Origin: Talpa occidentalis
Lineage: Eukaryota; Chordata; Mammalia; Eulipotyphla; Talpidae
Assembly: GCF_014898055.3 (NCBI RefSeq)
Contig: NW_023601433.1
Coordinates: forward strand, 73,825,683-73,889,682
Direction: 5' to 3'
DNA length: 64,000 nt
This document shows positions 35,253 through 47,539 of this stretch, piece after piece (the stretch's first letter is position 1; every line of letters begins with the position of its first letter). Both the position numbers and the translations under genes were made by a program. Below the pieces are notes generated by a model. It was not told where the DNA came from, made no database searches, and was given only the letters and a program-made list of their open reading frames with translations.

Positions 35253-36487
35253 CTAGAAGGGGCGAACGGACAAGCAGACCACCGGTCAGACGTGAACAAG
35301 CCACCCAGCAGTGGTTCTCAGAAGCATAAGGATGGCCCATGCTCTGGTCAGGGTTGGGTCTAGCTTGGCTCTTGTTCTCCCAGTAACCTCGTTCACACTA
35401 ATTTTCAACACCCTCTGACACAAGTGGACCTCTTACTAAGAACTTGCTGCGACAGGCTCTTGAAGATAATCAGGACTGGATGGTAGGAAGGTCCCTTCCT
35501 GTTTGTCAAGCCCCAGGAAGGTTGGAGTAGGAGGCAAGAATCTGGTGCTTCCTTCACTTCAAACTGATTCTGTCTCATCAACAAAAATAGTTAAAACTAA
35601 ATTGTCCCAAACCCTGGAAGGCAGAAACTGACCCTGCTGAACCAGGCCAAGGTCCATGGGCAAGGGCAGCAGGGCAGGTCCTGTGGGTTCCTGAAGCAGC
35701 TGACACTTCCTCCTACATGGAGACCCATCTGACTGAGCCCCACCTGGGGACTGGAGGGGCTCTGAGGGCAGCTGGCAGTTTGAAGACAGAACAATTAAGT
35801 GCAGCTGGGAATGCGCCAGTGCAGGCCAGGGCAGCGAGGTGGTCAGAAGAAAGCCAGCTTGTCAGGTCTTGGAGGGCGTCTGGAGAAGGGCAAGAGGATT
35901 CAGGGCTGACTCAAAGATTCTCTGACTAGGTGGTAGGGGCTTGCACTGGCTGGGGGTGACAGGTGGCTCTGGAGCACCCTTCGTGCTTAGATATTTCTAC
36001 CTTCGTGCTTAGATATTTCTTCCCATATAGATTCTTGTTCACTGAGATCCAGGTCCCCTACCTGTGCCCTGAAGGGGGGGGCCTTACTTGCTTTCAATTT
36101 TTCCACTGACCTGCGGGACTCATTTCTATATGACACTATTCTTATTTGTCTGCCCTTCCACTGCGCAGCACTTGGTAAACTTGAGGGAGAGATGAGGTGG
36201 TGTTTAGCAGTGGGGTCATGCGTGACGGGTAACCAGCAACCTCCGGCCTAACCATAGTGCCTACGCGTAGCTCACAACCTTGATGTCACCCATCTTGACT
36301 TCCTGAGGTAGCAAAGAACTTCTGGGGATCAGAAAGCTGACCTACCTTTGGACAGGTGTACTCTAAAGTCATCCTACCCTGCTGCAAATACAGCATCAAC
36401 ATGTTGAAGGGACCTTAGTGACATAACCAGAGAGAAATGCCTTGAGGTGCCTGAGAGCAAGGCCCCCCCATGAGCTGTGCAGCTTAC
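35253..36487 (-). other. TTC28 intron (1235 bp)
   Basis: GT-AG intron between exons n-8 and n-7. It contains a perfect 21/22-base tandem duplication at 35978-36021 and nothing else I can assign. Confidence 0.75.
35978..36021. repeat. 22-bp tandem duplication
   Basis: CCTTCGTGCTTAGATATTTC plus two bases occurs twice back to back, differing only in the last base. Confidence 0.97.
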
Positions 36488-36667
36488 CTTGGACTGCGGA
36501 CTGAGAGAGCGAATGGAAGGGACGGCGATGAGGGCAAAGCGCTCATAGAGATATTCGTTTGAGGAGCTTCCCTTCAGGAGGGCGAAAGGGATGAGGTAGA
36601 GCTCCCCCTCGAGAACCAGGATCAGCTGCCGGTGCCGGCCAACCGGGCCACTGGAGTGCATTAGGCC
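36488..36667 (-). CDS. TTC28: TTC28 coding exon n-8 (N-terminal part of CHAT domain)
   Basis: This exon is exactly 60 codons (residues 96-155), phase 0 at both ends, with acceptor CTGCAG and donor GTAAGC. The peptide contains RHRQLILVLEGELYLIPFAL and then YLYERFALIAVPSIRSL. These match the first strands of CHAT domains, where the usual pattern is a hydrophobic strand, G.L..LPF, then YL.ERF....PS...L. Because it is symmetrical, skipping it would keep the frame but delete the core strands, probably destroying the fold. The neighbouring introns are 10.7 kb upstream and 1.2 kb downstream. Confidence 0.95.
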
Positions 36668-37479
36668 CTGCAGAGCAAGCAGAGAGAGGCTGACATGGGG
36701 CCAATAGGACGGGCCAGTTGAGCAACAGGCTGAGATCAGCATAGGATGAGCCCACAGGCCCAAAAAGTCCACACAAGGAGCACTGGAGGCGGATTGGAAT
36801 GCTGCCCTTGAGAGCCTCGCCAAGCAGAGGCTTCCACCTGCCTTCACGGGCCCCAAGGAGAAGGTCAGAGGACAGTCTCTTGAAGTCAGCAGGGCAGGGC
36901 AGGAGACTGGAGTCACCAGTCATGGATGCCCCACAAAGGTATGCCGCACAAAGCGGCTCTGGTCGCTTCACAGGCCAAAGCGGACCCATGTGTTTCTACA
37001 GGAGGCAGAGAATTAAGGCAAAGTATAGCGGTCTCAGAAAGAACTCTGCAAGACAGTGTTCCCGAAAGGACCAGGGCAGGGGATGCTGGACTGGCACAGG
37101 GACCCTAAGAGTGGTACAGGAATCACCACTCCAAAACTCGACCAGAGGAGAATGTGTTGTCCAGAGGCAAGAAAACCAAACCTGAGGGCAGAAGGTTCTG
37201 GAATTGGGATAAGAACCCCTCATGGGGAAGGGTTCCAGATTGGAGGATCTTCTGTGACCTCCAGCCTGTGTGATCCTTCTCTGGGGAGAGAATGGCCCTT
37301 GGCCCCCAGTTCTGGTGGAGCTGTCTCCTCTCCCCCGGGATTGTCAGGGGATCTAACACTGATGAGACACCCACACTCCTGAAAGGCCTGGCGCAAGGAC
37401 CTGAGGAGAGACACACGCAGATCCACAGCAGGCAAACCCCGCCTCGGTCCCGTTCTTTACAGAAGCATTTCTTCCAAAA

Positions 37480-37670
37480 GAATTGCAGGCAACTATTAAT
37501 CGGAGACGCTCTGCAGGGGAGGGGGAGGGGGAGGGATCTAGCAGGGAAGGGAAGAGCACAAAGGATTGTGGTGACGGGTGGACTGGTGGTGGGAATTTTA
37601 CGGGGACGATACCTGAGAGGAGAAAGCATACATTGCACAAAAGCAAGAATGATGTTATATATGTATATAT
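37480..37670 (+). mobile_element. L1 3' UTR, sense, G-rich
   Basis: CTCTGCAGGGGAGGGGGAGG, GGATTGTGGTGACGGGTGGA, AAGCATACATTGCACAAAAG and AATGATGTTATATATG align in order with the complement of the L1 3' ends at 1119-1333 and 8605-8810. Several G-runs make a G-quadruplex possible. Confidence 0.75.
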
Positions 37671-37806
37671 GACCAAGGCCGTATGAATCTTGGTAAAATA
37701 AGTAGGCAAGGATTATGGACACTGGATTAGACACAAGCTGGATGTGAATGAAGACAAGAAGCAGAAGTGGCTGGTCCATGAGAAGATGATGCCCTGAGCC
37801 ACATGG

Positions 37807-37870
37807 CTGGCCCTAGCCGGCCAGACCCTAGCTGCCCGGACCCCAGCCGCCTGGACCCCAGCTGTCCAGA
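37807..37870. repeat. 15-bp tandem repeat, about four copies
   Basis: Units of the type CCGGACCCCAGCCGC (37836-37850), preceded by CCAGACCCTAGCTGC and followed by CTGGACCCCAGCTGT, with a degenerate unit at the start. Confidence 0.85.
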
Positions 37871-40800
37871 GCCTCCCAGGGACGAGGGCCCGGGTCTGAC
37901 AGGCTGTGCTGTCCCTGCTGCCCACGGCTCTGGCCCAGCACTGCACCTCAGGGGTGGTTCTGGCTCTACAGGAGAGTCACAGTGGGGCTCCCCTCACCTC
38001 ACCCCTGTCTACAGAAAGTGGCGCACCCTCCAGGGAGCAAATGTGTGCGCCTAATCCATCTGACGTTCTGCTGTGGGCGCTTGGCTGAGGGTGGCAGACG
38101 CTACTAAGCTAACCCAAAGTGACATGTGCCTGGCAGCATGTTCAGTCTGTTCAAACCCCCTGTGGCTTTTTTTTTTCCATTTTGAAATTCTTGCTGCATC
38201 TAAAGAAAGCAGAAATGAACATTATTAGGCCAATTTGCTTCTTGTTTGTTTTAAGAGCTATTTTCCACGTAGGTTTAAAGAGCTGCTGTACAACCCAGCG
38301 AAGAAGTAGAGGGTGTCACTGCCATCTCAGTGCTGTCCAGAAGCCGTGGGTTAGCAAGGGGACTAGGGCGGGTCAGGCACAGCCCTGCCCCGTGCAGCTG
38401 TCGGTTCCTGGATCCATTGTCCCTGCCACAGGCCACACTTGAAGCCCCTCCCTGGCCCACAGGTGGAGGTGGCCTTGAGAGCCACTATCAAGGGCAGCGC
38501 TGCGCACTGTTGCAACGTGCCAAAGTGACTGCTGAGCTGGTGGTGCCCCAACCTTGGGGACAGGTGGGCAGCTGTGGCACTGACCACCACTTGGTGCTCA
38601 GTGAAAGCCCAGCTGTCCAACATGCAGGCACAGCCCAGTCAGTCTCTGTCAGGTGTCAACCCACAGGTCACGACTTCCCCGAGACACAGAGCAGTCCCAG
38701 ACAAGTCCTGGACAACAGCACTTAGAGTTGTGATCGAAGGAGAGTTAGGAATTGTGAGGCAAGGTAAGAGGCGTGGCATTGAGGATAGACGCCATTTAGA
38801 GGAAACGGACCCTGGCGGTGCCTTTGTAGGGCCTTTGCTAACCCTGCCCACAGACCTCTGTATCTGGTCCCAAGCTTAAAGGTTGGTGATCTCATGTCCT
38901 AAAAGATGGCGTGGGCATCTGCGACAAGTGATTCCCGCCTCTCCATGAGGGGCAGGCATCTCACGTGGCCCCTGCTGTCAGGAGTTACTGTCCTACACGG
39001 GGCCTCAGCTTCTCCATCAGCCACTGCAGTGTCCACCACAGCAAAGTCAAACAAGTTTAGGACTCAACCCTGCTTACAAGCTTACAATGCAGACTCAGGA
39101 CTGTAAAATGTAAAAGGAAGCCACTGAGAGATTTAAATACAACACCATAGAAGCCTAAAATGTCAACCCCAGTTGCCACCCAAGGCATGACCTGGGTCCC
39201 TCCCCGGAGACAGCCTGGCACCTGAGTGCTGGGGAAGGCCCAACCTGGGCAGACAAGCCCCAGGAAGATGGCGAGCAAAGCCTGCAAGGCCTCGGGAAGC
39301 ACACTAGGACCTGAGCTCAAGCAGGAGAGTGTGGCTCACAGGCGGTGCGGGCCTGCCATGTGTCCTGGAGCTGAGGAGCCTCTGACAAAGCCCTCAGAGG
39401 CAGCCGGTACACAGGAGAGGGGGCCATGCACAGTAATTCAGACAAGGAGGCACACGTCGAGAAGGGGACAAGGACTTGGTGAAGAAGAGTGACAGGAGAT
39501 TGGAACTCTGGGCTTTGTATCCCAATTCATCGGTCTGGGGCCTTTTGGCACAGGACCTGTGTCTGGTCCCGAGCTGGCACGTAGCCCAGGCCTGGGCAAG
39601 GGCCCCAGACGGGACTCCCATGTGAGCGGTTGGGAGGAGGGGGGCAGCAGTATGGGCTTGTGGGCAAACAGGCCTCACGGCAGACTGACGGTCCAGTGAA
39701 AAGGCAGAGGGCAAACTGAACATATTGGGAAGACGCCCTGGAAACTTGTCTTCTGAGGGATGTGCGCGCTGCCCTGACTGAAGGGCTGGCTGTGCACCCA
39801 ATGTGAACTTGAAAACAAAATAAAGTGATGTCTCTATCCACGTTATGTTGGATGGAAAAAGATGATTCCAGAAAATGCTACTGGGCGCCTCGGCACGTCA
39901 GTCTAGGAAGGGTATTTGCTGACTTCTCAAGGCCTGAGTCTGAAAGATGAAATGGCTCAATGTCAGTCCTACGTTGACAACTAGCAGAGCCCAACAAATT
40001 CCAGCAGAAAATGTGAATTTCTCACCCATGAATTTTCTAGAAATGAATGTTTTGAAGTAGAACAAGACAGAGGCCAGGTGTACTAAAATCTTTCTATTCC
40101 CCAGGAAGTTCCCCTTCACTCTTACCAACGGGTTGTGGCCTTGCCCACTGCGGTAAATCCAGGCATTAGCTACCCCGAGAGGTCACTGTGGACCAGGGCC
40201 GGAAAGGGAGAGACCACACATACCACACTGTGAGCTACACTGCAGCTGACCACCAGCCAACCAGTAGTGGGCTGATGTGGCTAACGCCAGACTTTGCAGA
40301 GGAAGTTGGTCCTTTAATGGACACTGGCAGGTAGCCATAGGTGGCTGTTAGCAATTTATAGCCTCTCAGTTCAAGGGCCCAGCAACATCTGTTCTGCAAC
40401 ACAGCTGGATTCCTGCAGCCAAGTGAGCACGTGCTGAGCTGTCTCAAGGAGGGCACTGAGGGGCACTGCCAGGGGAAGGTATGTGTGAGAGGACATTTGG
40501 GGCGCCCAGAAGATGGGCCCACACAGCCTGTGTGCTCTGCTGGCCTCCTGCCCTGCAGGCACCTGCATGCTCTCGCCACTAGTAGCTGATCACCTACTCT
40601 CCCACCTGCACTCAGAGGGTGACCCGTTGTTTGCCCAGCTGCTCTAGACCAGCTCTATCATCCAGTGGGCTGAACCACACTTTCTCCAGTGTTCAAAGCA
40701 TCTTGGGTACACTCCCTCAGCCTGAGAGGATCATACATCTTATAGTTACTCCTTTACCAGAAACAAGTTATATTAACCGTCTCCTGGTTAACCTGCTGTG

Positions 40801-43800
40801 TGGTTTCTCTCTCCCGACTAGACCCAGACATTCTACTCTAGCTGAGCCTGGAAGAATGGAAAGCCTTGTCCAGGGACCAGGAAGCAAAGGCGCATTTTGC
40901 GGAGAGAAGTTTGCCATGGATGTGGGGCCCACCTGCTGAGTTGGAAGCTCTCAGGGATGTGGAATGGCTGGACTGTGGGACACATGGTAAAGGTTGGGAT
41001 GGGAGTGGTTCTGAGTTCATGGACAAGACACCACCTCCTTACACCTCTTCTTCCAAAGCCACAAGATAGGGCTCATGTCCACTACTTCAGAGGCCTGTGC
41101 AACAGGGTCTGTGCAGCAGCCCAAAGGGGCACCATGCCTGGCACATAGTGGACACTCACTACCTATTGGCACTCAGTAACTTTATACTGTTTTAGGTGCT
41201 TGAAATAAGTTGAACTCTGGTCCTAGTATTTATTATTCTTTTCTCTGGTACAACTCACGCTGTTTTCCTCTGGCATTTACAAACATTCATGAGGCTAAAA
41301 CATGCCAATAGCCTGTCTAGCTCCAAATTTAACACAGAAACTAAGAGAAACCAATGTCACCATTGTAACCATCGCAGCTATTCACTGAGAGTCTACAACA
41401 CCTGACATCTACTATCCACTACCACACAGTTACCCTAAAGTCCAGAGCCAGCAGGTGAGCCAACTTCTGAGCCTGCAGGTCTCCCGGGAACTCCTGTGAA
41501 TTCTGAATGGTGGTGACTTCTCTTTTGATTTTGGCCAGTGGGGATCTTCTGTAGATACATTCCAGGGTGACCAGGTGTCCTGAGCTGTTCAGAAAATCCA
41601 CTGTTGCAGGTGCTCTGGCTTCTGACTCAAGAACTATGCACTCCATACACATCACCAGGGTTCTAAGGTTCAGCCTACACCCCCACAGTGCACTAGGAGG
41701 ACATAAAGACCTTTCAGGATTTCACAGCATCACAAGCCAGAGGGATGGACAACCCTGATCACAGTGGGGGAGGGGGAAAAAAGCTCCTAGGTCCATGAAT
41801 TTTTGGTTAGATTAGATATGAAATGAAATGGACTCTACTGTCTACAAGGATTCCTGAGGCAGAGAATGATGGGGAATCCAGATACCTCAGAACCATATTC
41901 AGGATTTTTTCTGACATATTTTTGAGTGAATTGATCAAACAGGACTTTCTAAGGTAGAAGAACATTGTATGTGATGCTTCTGAGAAATCTTGGCATCAAG
42001 GATGACTGTACAGAGTTTTAGCAAATACCACATACTTGTTGGAAATGACTCAAACTGATGACTAAAATTTACCAATATTGTAACTGTTATATTCTCACTA
42101 AAACAACTGCAAAAATCCAACTCAGTCCTCTGTATTTTTTGGCCAACCGATGACCCACTCACTGGATTGCCTGAAGAACGGAAGGCTGGGAGAGGTGGGA
42201 TTTGAGTGCTGGAGAGATAGAAACATCAGCCAGGAAGAGCCAGAGAGGCCTGTGTCCAAGGGGAGCCCCTCTCAGCTGACCTGGCAGGAGTGCCCCTGCT
42301 TACCCAGAACGCTGGGGGGAGGGTGAGTCAGCTGCTTGTTGAACATCAGCTAGAATGGACCCCAAAGGCGCTCACGCGACAGCAGTGACGCAGGTGAGCA
42401 CACTGTTTAGGGTGCTTTCAGCACCGTCTGCAGTGGTAGAGACAATGTGTAAGTAATTGCCTTTACTTTGCCTTTTCCTAATCACTTGTAGACATACTTG
42501 CTGTCCTTGGGTGACACCTGTCCTCACTGGAATATTATCATACGATACCTCAATCAGAAATTGTCAGCCTGGCGGGAGGCTGGCACCCCAAGCATGCCCG
42601 TCCTAAAAGCCTCATCCTTGACTCCATACTCGGGAGTCTAGATCTGATCATTTCTATGGGCCAACGTTCCCTGGCTATCTCCAAGCCTCTAATCTATTCA
42701 GAAAACAGGTACCCGAATGATCTTATTTCCAGCTGCAATTGTTTTAGCATAAGCATTTAGTATAATAAGCAAGGAGCACTTTCACACAACACCAGGGGAG
42801 TCCTTCCCTCCCCGGTGCCCCCAACAGTAATTTAGGTCATGACGCCGCCAAAGCTTTCCTCTGGCTGAGCCCTTGACTGTGTCAGATGTTGCCTCATATT
42901 CTTAGAGATGTCTCAGATGAATTCCCAGAGCGCCGGTGTTTAGCAAGGCAGTTTACCAACCTAACTCACATCGACAGCGAGTTTTAAGTAAGTTTCTGAG
43001 GTTCTAAAAGAGATAACCCCACTTAACGAGGCAGCTTCACTAGTCAGAGCAGAGGCGGACAAGGAGTGCTTTTCTTTCTGAGATCTTTGACTTTGACTGC
43101 ATGGCCTCGAACCTTGGTTTTTAGGACTGTAAGTCTAGGAAACAGGGCAATCAAACAGATGGAAATAATGACAAGGATGCCAGGCACTATCACTAGATCT
43201 GAACCTTTAAAGATGATTTGACCAAATCCTGGGAACACCCTCCTCTGAAGCTGGCTCCTCGATTATGAGAGCTTCTGCCTTTGGATGAAGCCCTGTCTAT
43301 AAACGGGGGTCGCGGGGAGAGAGGGGGTAACCTGGGAACTGAGTAAATGAGTAGGGTCACCTCGAGCAGCCCTCGGGGGTCTTGCCGACATGTCTGCTGC
43401 GGGCCCTAGACCATGTCTTTGGTGCACGGCTCTGGCGTCCTTTTCACCACCAGCATCCTAGGGAGGCTCACTGTCCTTCACTCGAGTTTGGTTAAAAATG
43501 AATGCCAGACACGAGGTCCTTTCCACACTGAACACTTGCGTCTTCTCTTTGGTGGCGTTTTCTCCTTTGGGTATCAGACAGGATTTGCCTTAATGTGTGC
43601 TGATGGCTCGTGTGCTGATGTAACTGGGTCCTCCTTAGAGATGACTGGACATGCCTGCCCCATCCTGACAGCAAAGGGCAGCGTGGCTTCAGGAAAGAGC
43701 CACGGCAGTGTTTCCCTTAAGCCAAATTAAATCAAATACTGTTGCCAGCCTCGGGTAAAACATTATTCTGTTCCACTTTTCATACCAACTGACCTAGTCT

Positions 43801-43983
43801 ATCCGCCACAGGACTGCGGCTAAACAAAGGCAGTTGTTCAAAGAATTATCAGCCCCCTGTGAAGAGGCTAATAGCTTTAGTCTTGAAGTGTCAGTGATTC
43901 ATAAGCTTACACTTTCAATTCTGATTTGTATTTTCACTGAGAATGTGGAGGGCTGGCAGCTGACGGCGCCAGGCGTGGTGTCG

Positions 43984-44002
43984 TGTCGCCCTCTGGTGGC
44001 CG
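43984..44002 (-). promoter_or_regulatory. CTCF-like motif
   Basis: On the minus strand the sequence reads CGGCCACCAGAGGGCGACA. This matches the long CTCF consensus (YGRCCASYAGRKGGCRSYR) at all but one position. Occupancy is unknown. Confidence 0.5.
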
Positions 44003-44510
44003 CGGAAGCAGGTGGGCGCTTGCTGCGGGAACAGGAGAGGGATGGGGCCTCCTCCACAGAGGCAGCCCGCTGAGGAGCCACGGACCTCTCAAGCTCCGAG
44101 CAGCCCACCTGCTGGCTCTGGCCGGCCCGCCCTACCTTAGCATGGGCTGTGGCCACCGCCCAGCTTCCCAGCTGCCTCTTCTGAGTTCAGGACAGTGGGA
44201 GCCCACCATATGTCAATAAACACTTTTTGAATAAATGCATAAAACTGGGCGGAGATGGAGGAGAATTCTGATTGGATTCTAATTTTGCAATTAGTATTTT
44301 TATTGGAGCACAATAGATCATTTCAGTTAGCCAAGGAGAAGCTGTTGACCTGGCCATTTACTTAGAGGCCTTTGAAAAGTTTCACTGTGTGTCCCCTTGG
44401 AGCAACCAGACTCCTTCAATGTGTTCAAACACCTGAGTCACACACACACAAAAAGAAACTTTTAAGTATCAGGAATAAGGATATCTTTTTGAACTAAATG
44501 CCTCATTCAA

Positions 44511-44817
44511 GATTAGACTGCACCTCTGAGGGCCTCCCCAGTGGCACAGCGGTTGAGCACTGGGTTGCGAAGCTGCCTGCAGCCTCTGTAGCGCCGGTTC
44601 GATCCCCGGCTGCCGGGCGAGGGTCCCACATGGCACGCAGACCTCTCCTGCCACCCGCTGCTCCCCTCAGCAGTGTACTTCGGTCCTTCTGCCTGTTCTG
44701 CTTCCCGCTCTGGCTGTGGTGAATTCTCTCACCCTCCTGCACTTCTGACTGTACCCAGTGCCTGTATAAATAAATAAAATCTTTAAAAAAAAAAAAAAGA
44801 TTAGGCTGCACCCCTGA
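44511..44817 (+). mobile_element. tRNA-derived SINE, full length, with 19-bp target duplication
   Basis: The insert (44530-44798) starts GGGCCTCCCCAGTGGCACAG. It carries A- and B-box-like sequences and ends ATAAATAAATAAAATCTTTA plus an A-run. Flanks GATTAGACTGCACCTCTGA (44511-44529) and GATTAGGCTGCACCCCTGA (44799-44817) differ at two bases. Confidence 0.93.
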
Positions 44818-45091
44818 AAGCAAGTGTGTTGGTGGGCGGGGACTGTCATATCTGCGCATCTGACAGCTCCTGGCACCACGCTGGGTGAATGGCTGGGGCC
44901 ATGGATTCAAAGCTCCTTGACAAGCCCAGCCCCTTCTGCTTGAAACTCCCCAGGCAGCACACACAGTGGCCACAGAAAATCCACCAGCTGATTTCTGTCT
45001 TGGGTCTTCTGCTTTCTATGCAAGATCAGATCAGAAAGCAAGTGCAGCTTGGGCCCACATGCTACTCCACAGACTTTACTGAGTGCCAACA

Positions 45092-45104
45092 CGCCACCTG
45101 CTGG
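45092..45104 (-). promoter_or_regulatory. CTCF-like core motif
   Basis: The minus strand reads CCAGCAGGTGGCG, a full match to the CTCF core, but the flanking bases fit poorly. It has the same orientation as the site at 43984. Confidence 0.3.
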
Positions 45105-45924
45105 AAACTGGGATGAGGAGTGTGAGGATGAGAAGTTGGGGTGGGCAGCAGGGGCCGGAGAGGCATGCAGAGCAGGGTGAAGTGTGGGTTACCGTGCAGG
45201 ACATCTGGGCGCACACAGGACACAGCTGGGGGTGGCGGGGAATGAAGGGCTCCAGGGCAGTGGGGAGCACAGGGCAAGGAAGGATTCAAATGGAAAGGTC
45301 ATTTTGGAACTGGGCCGAGGAGAGGAGTTGCCAGCTCCAGACACCCCCTCAGCGTGCACGCTGGGCCCGGTGGAGGCTGATGGTCAGTCTCCATCTTTGC
45401 TTCTGCTTTCCTGCCCTCCCCACCATCTAATTCCACATCACAGCTCAAGTAATCTGGGGGCCTTAATGCAAAGTGACGGGCGGCCTAAGTGAAAGAATGG
45501 AGGGTGCAAACAGCCTTCCTAGGCACTGGGATGGGTGGGGAGCGCAGCTCAGGATGAGAGGAGAGGGCTGGGAGCGAGGCACCAAGATGGGGATGGTTGA
45601 TGGCAGGAAAGAAAACTTGAAAAATCAGCCCAAGAAAATGGATGTGTACTTCTTCCCGGGGGTAGGGCACACAAACCAGGCCAGGCTATCATAGTACCCG
45701 ATACTCATCCTCAGAAGGAAAGGACCACTGAGGGCCTTCCAAGGAAGAAGACTGGGCTGGCCCAGGTACTGACCTGCCTGAGGCCTGGAGTGCAGAAGGC
45801 TCGCAGGTGGCACCTGCAACTTGGCTGGAGACAGAAACCTGCACCAGAGCCTCCGCGCCAGGTGCATGCCACTGCCCGTGTGCTTTTCACATCCACGAAC
45901 CTCACCCCTGCTCTGACCGCACAC

Positions 45925-46050
45925 ATTTAGCAGCAGCAGCATCATTTTCTAAGGAAGGCACAGGGACTCAAGGAGAGGAAGCAGCGTGGCCACGGCCACC
46001 CGCCAGCAAAGGGCAGTGCCAGACTGAGTCCAGCTCTGCCAGCTCCCAAA
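45925..46050 (-). mobile_element. MIR SINE remnant
   Basis: ATCATTTTCTAAGGAAGGCA, CAGGGACTCAAGGAGAGGAA and AGACTGAGTCCAGCTCTG follow the antisense MIR order (threshold of detection). Confidence 0.5.
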
Positions 46051-46359
46051 GGCTGTGCTCCCCACCACGCCAAGTCCACAGGACACCCGCACGTAGTGTA
46101 GTCGCCTGGCAAATAAGACACAAGCCAAGATGCAGCCTTGGAAGGCCAGCAGGGAGAGGCCTGGGCATTTCCTGGGGATGAAGGAATCCTGGTCCGTTGG
46201 CTGAAGTGGAAGCTGCTCAGGGTCACTCTAACAAAACTCCTTCCTGGCTGCGGACAAGGAAGGGACGCTCAGGCCAGCAGAGGCAGCTCTGAGGGGCTAT
46301 CAGTCACGGACCTCCCCTGCTGAAAGAGGGTCTCCAGGTCCACTGGAATTTCTAAAAGT

Positions 46360-46700
46360 CTGCTGTGTCCCTCCAGTTCCTGTGTTGAAGGGCTAACCCT
46401 TGCTACTAGACGGGGCCTTTGGGAGGGAAAAGGGTTTAGACGAGGCACGAGGACAGAGTCCCCACAGTGGGATTAGTGCCCTTAAAGGAACAGGAAGAGA
46501 CCAGGGTTAGGCTGTTTTCTGCCACAGGGGGACACAGCCAGAAGGCAGCTGTCTGCAAGCCAGGGAGAGGGTGCAGACCAAGAAACTGCCTATACGGCAC
46601 CCTGATCCGGAACTCCCCAAACGCATGAGAATCACTGTCGTGTTAAAGTCGCCCAGTTCCTGGTATCTCGTCAGAGCAGCCGAGCCAAGCTGAGCTGATG
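46360..46700 (+). mobile_element. Solo LTR of MaLR/MLT1 type
   Basis: GTGTTGAAGGGCTAACCC, GGGGCCTTTGGGAGG, GTGGGATTAGTGCCCTTAAA, GACACAGCCAGAAGGCAGCT and TAAAGTCGCCCAGTTCCTGG occur in the order of MLT1/MST-type LTRs. There is no internal or coding retroviral sequence. It is an old non-coding endogenous LTR. Confidence 0.75.
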
Positions 46701-47394
46701 CACAGTTGTGCACAAACACCATTTGGATTCACAAAGAACCTGAGCCCGTCAGCATTTCCCAGCCGGAGAGAGTCACGCCTGAATTGGGAAATGACGTGTA
46801 AAGGCCCCGGCACAGAAACCTGTCAGGGCCACTCCCAACCTTCTAGAGGAATTACAAGTCAGAGGCATCTGACATTGGGCGCGTGATGGTCAGTGACGCC
46901 TGCCAATGGCAGAGGCAGCAGCAGAGTTCTCACCAGAAAGCACTACCCTCGAATGAGGGGCGGGAAGCGTTCCCAGCAGGTGCGGCACATCCCCTGTGCT
47001 GGCGTCTGCTCGGGGCGCACACTGCGTGGTTCCTACTGACAGCTGCTGAGCCCCCCAGAGCGTGATGAGCAGGCCAGGAAGGCAGCACCACTACGTTTTG
47101 TACCTGACGTAACAGACCAGATCTACCCAGCTTCTAAGGAGCAGAACTAGGACTTGAACTGTATCTGCTACCTTGAAACGCAAGAACTCACCATTACTCA
47201 GCAACCAACCAAGAATGCAGATCCACTTTGGTTTACAAATGCTGACTGAGAAGCTGGACAGAGAAGGCTCATATTCTGAAGACCCTCTGTTCTTTCAGGA
47301 TCCCATTTCTGTAGCTGAGGGGTACACGTGGGCACTGAGTGGTAAATGATGTGTTCTGAGGCCAAGAAGCCTCGAGGCCCCAGAGGCAACTTAC

Positions 47395-47539
47395 CCCTTC
47401 CATGGGCGCTATGAGCAGGTCGTACAGAGCACGGAGCGGGGGCCTGGCAAAGGAGCTCTGCCTCCTGGGAAGAGAGGAGGTCCCGTCCTTGATGGGCGAC
47501 ATGGTGTTGCTCACCAAGCTCGTCATGCTCTGGCAGCTC
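47395..47539 (-). CDS. TTC28: TTC28 coding exon n-9 (linker and start of CHAT domain)
   Basis: This 145-nt exon completes Arg47 and encodes residues 48-95. The acceptor is TTTCCCCAG and the donor GTAAGTTG, and it ends on a whole codon. The peptide begins SCQSMTSLVSNTMSPIKDGT, a Ser/Thr-rich linker, and ends with LRALYDLLIAPMEG. That ending is the typical opening helix of CHAT domains (LYDLLIAP..). An in-frame ATG at 47524-47526 has A at -3. If transcription started inside the upstream intron, it could begin a 1115-residue product containing the CHAT domain and tail but no TPRs. That is inference only. The intron before this exon is 13.6 kb, the largest seen here, and contains the CpG-rich block at 51.7-52.2 kb. 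Confidence 0.95.

Larger units (their letters stand above)
36668..47394 (-). other. TTC28 intron (10.7 kb)
   Basis: GT-AG intron between exons n-9 and n-8. Contents: an L1 3' UTR at 37480-37670, a 15-bp repeat at 37807-37870, a CTCF-like site at 43984-44002, a SINE at 44511-44817, a second CTCF-like core at 45092-45104, a MIR at 45925-46050 and a MaLR-type LTR at 46360-46700. Stretches 37900-43900 hold no gene or repeat I can name. Confidence 0.75.

Noticed and set aside
43044..43238. Minus-strand open frame with a convincing single membrane-spanning segment (VIVPGILVIISICLIALF)
   Set aside because: It has no ATG start: the frame opens after a TAA with only a GTG. There is no splice partner or recognised family, and it lies within an intron. 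Treated as chance.
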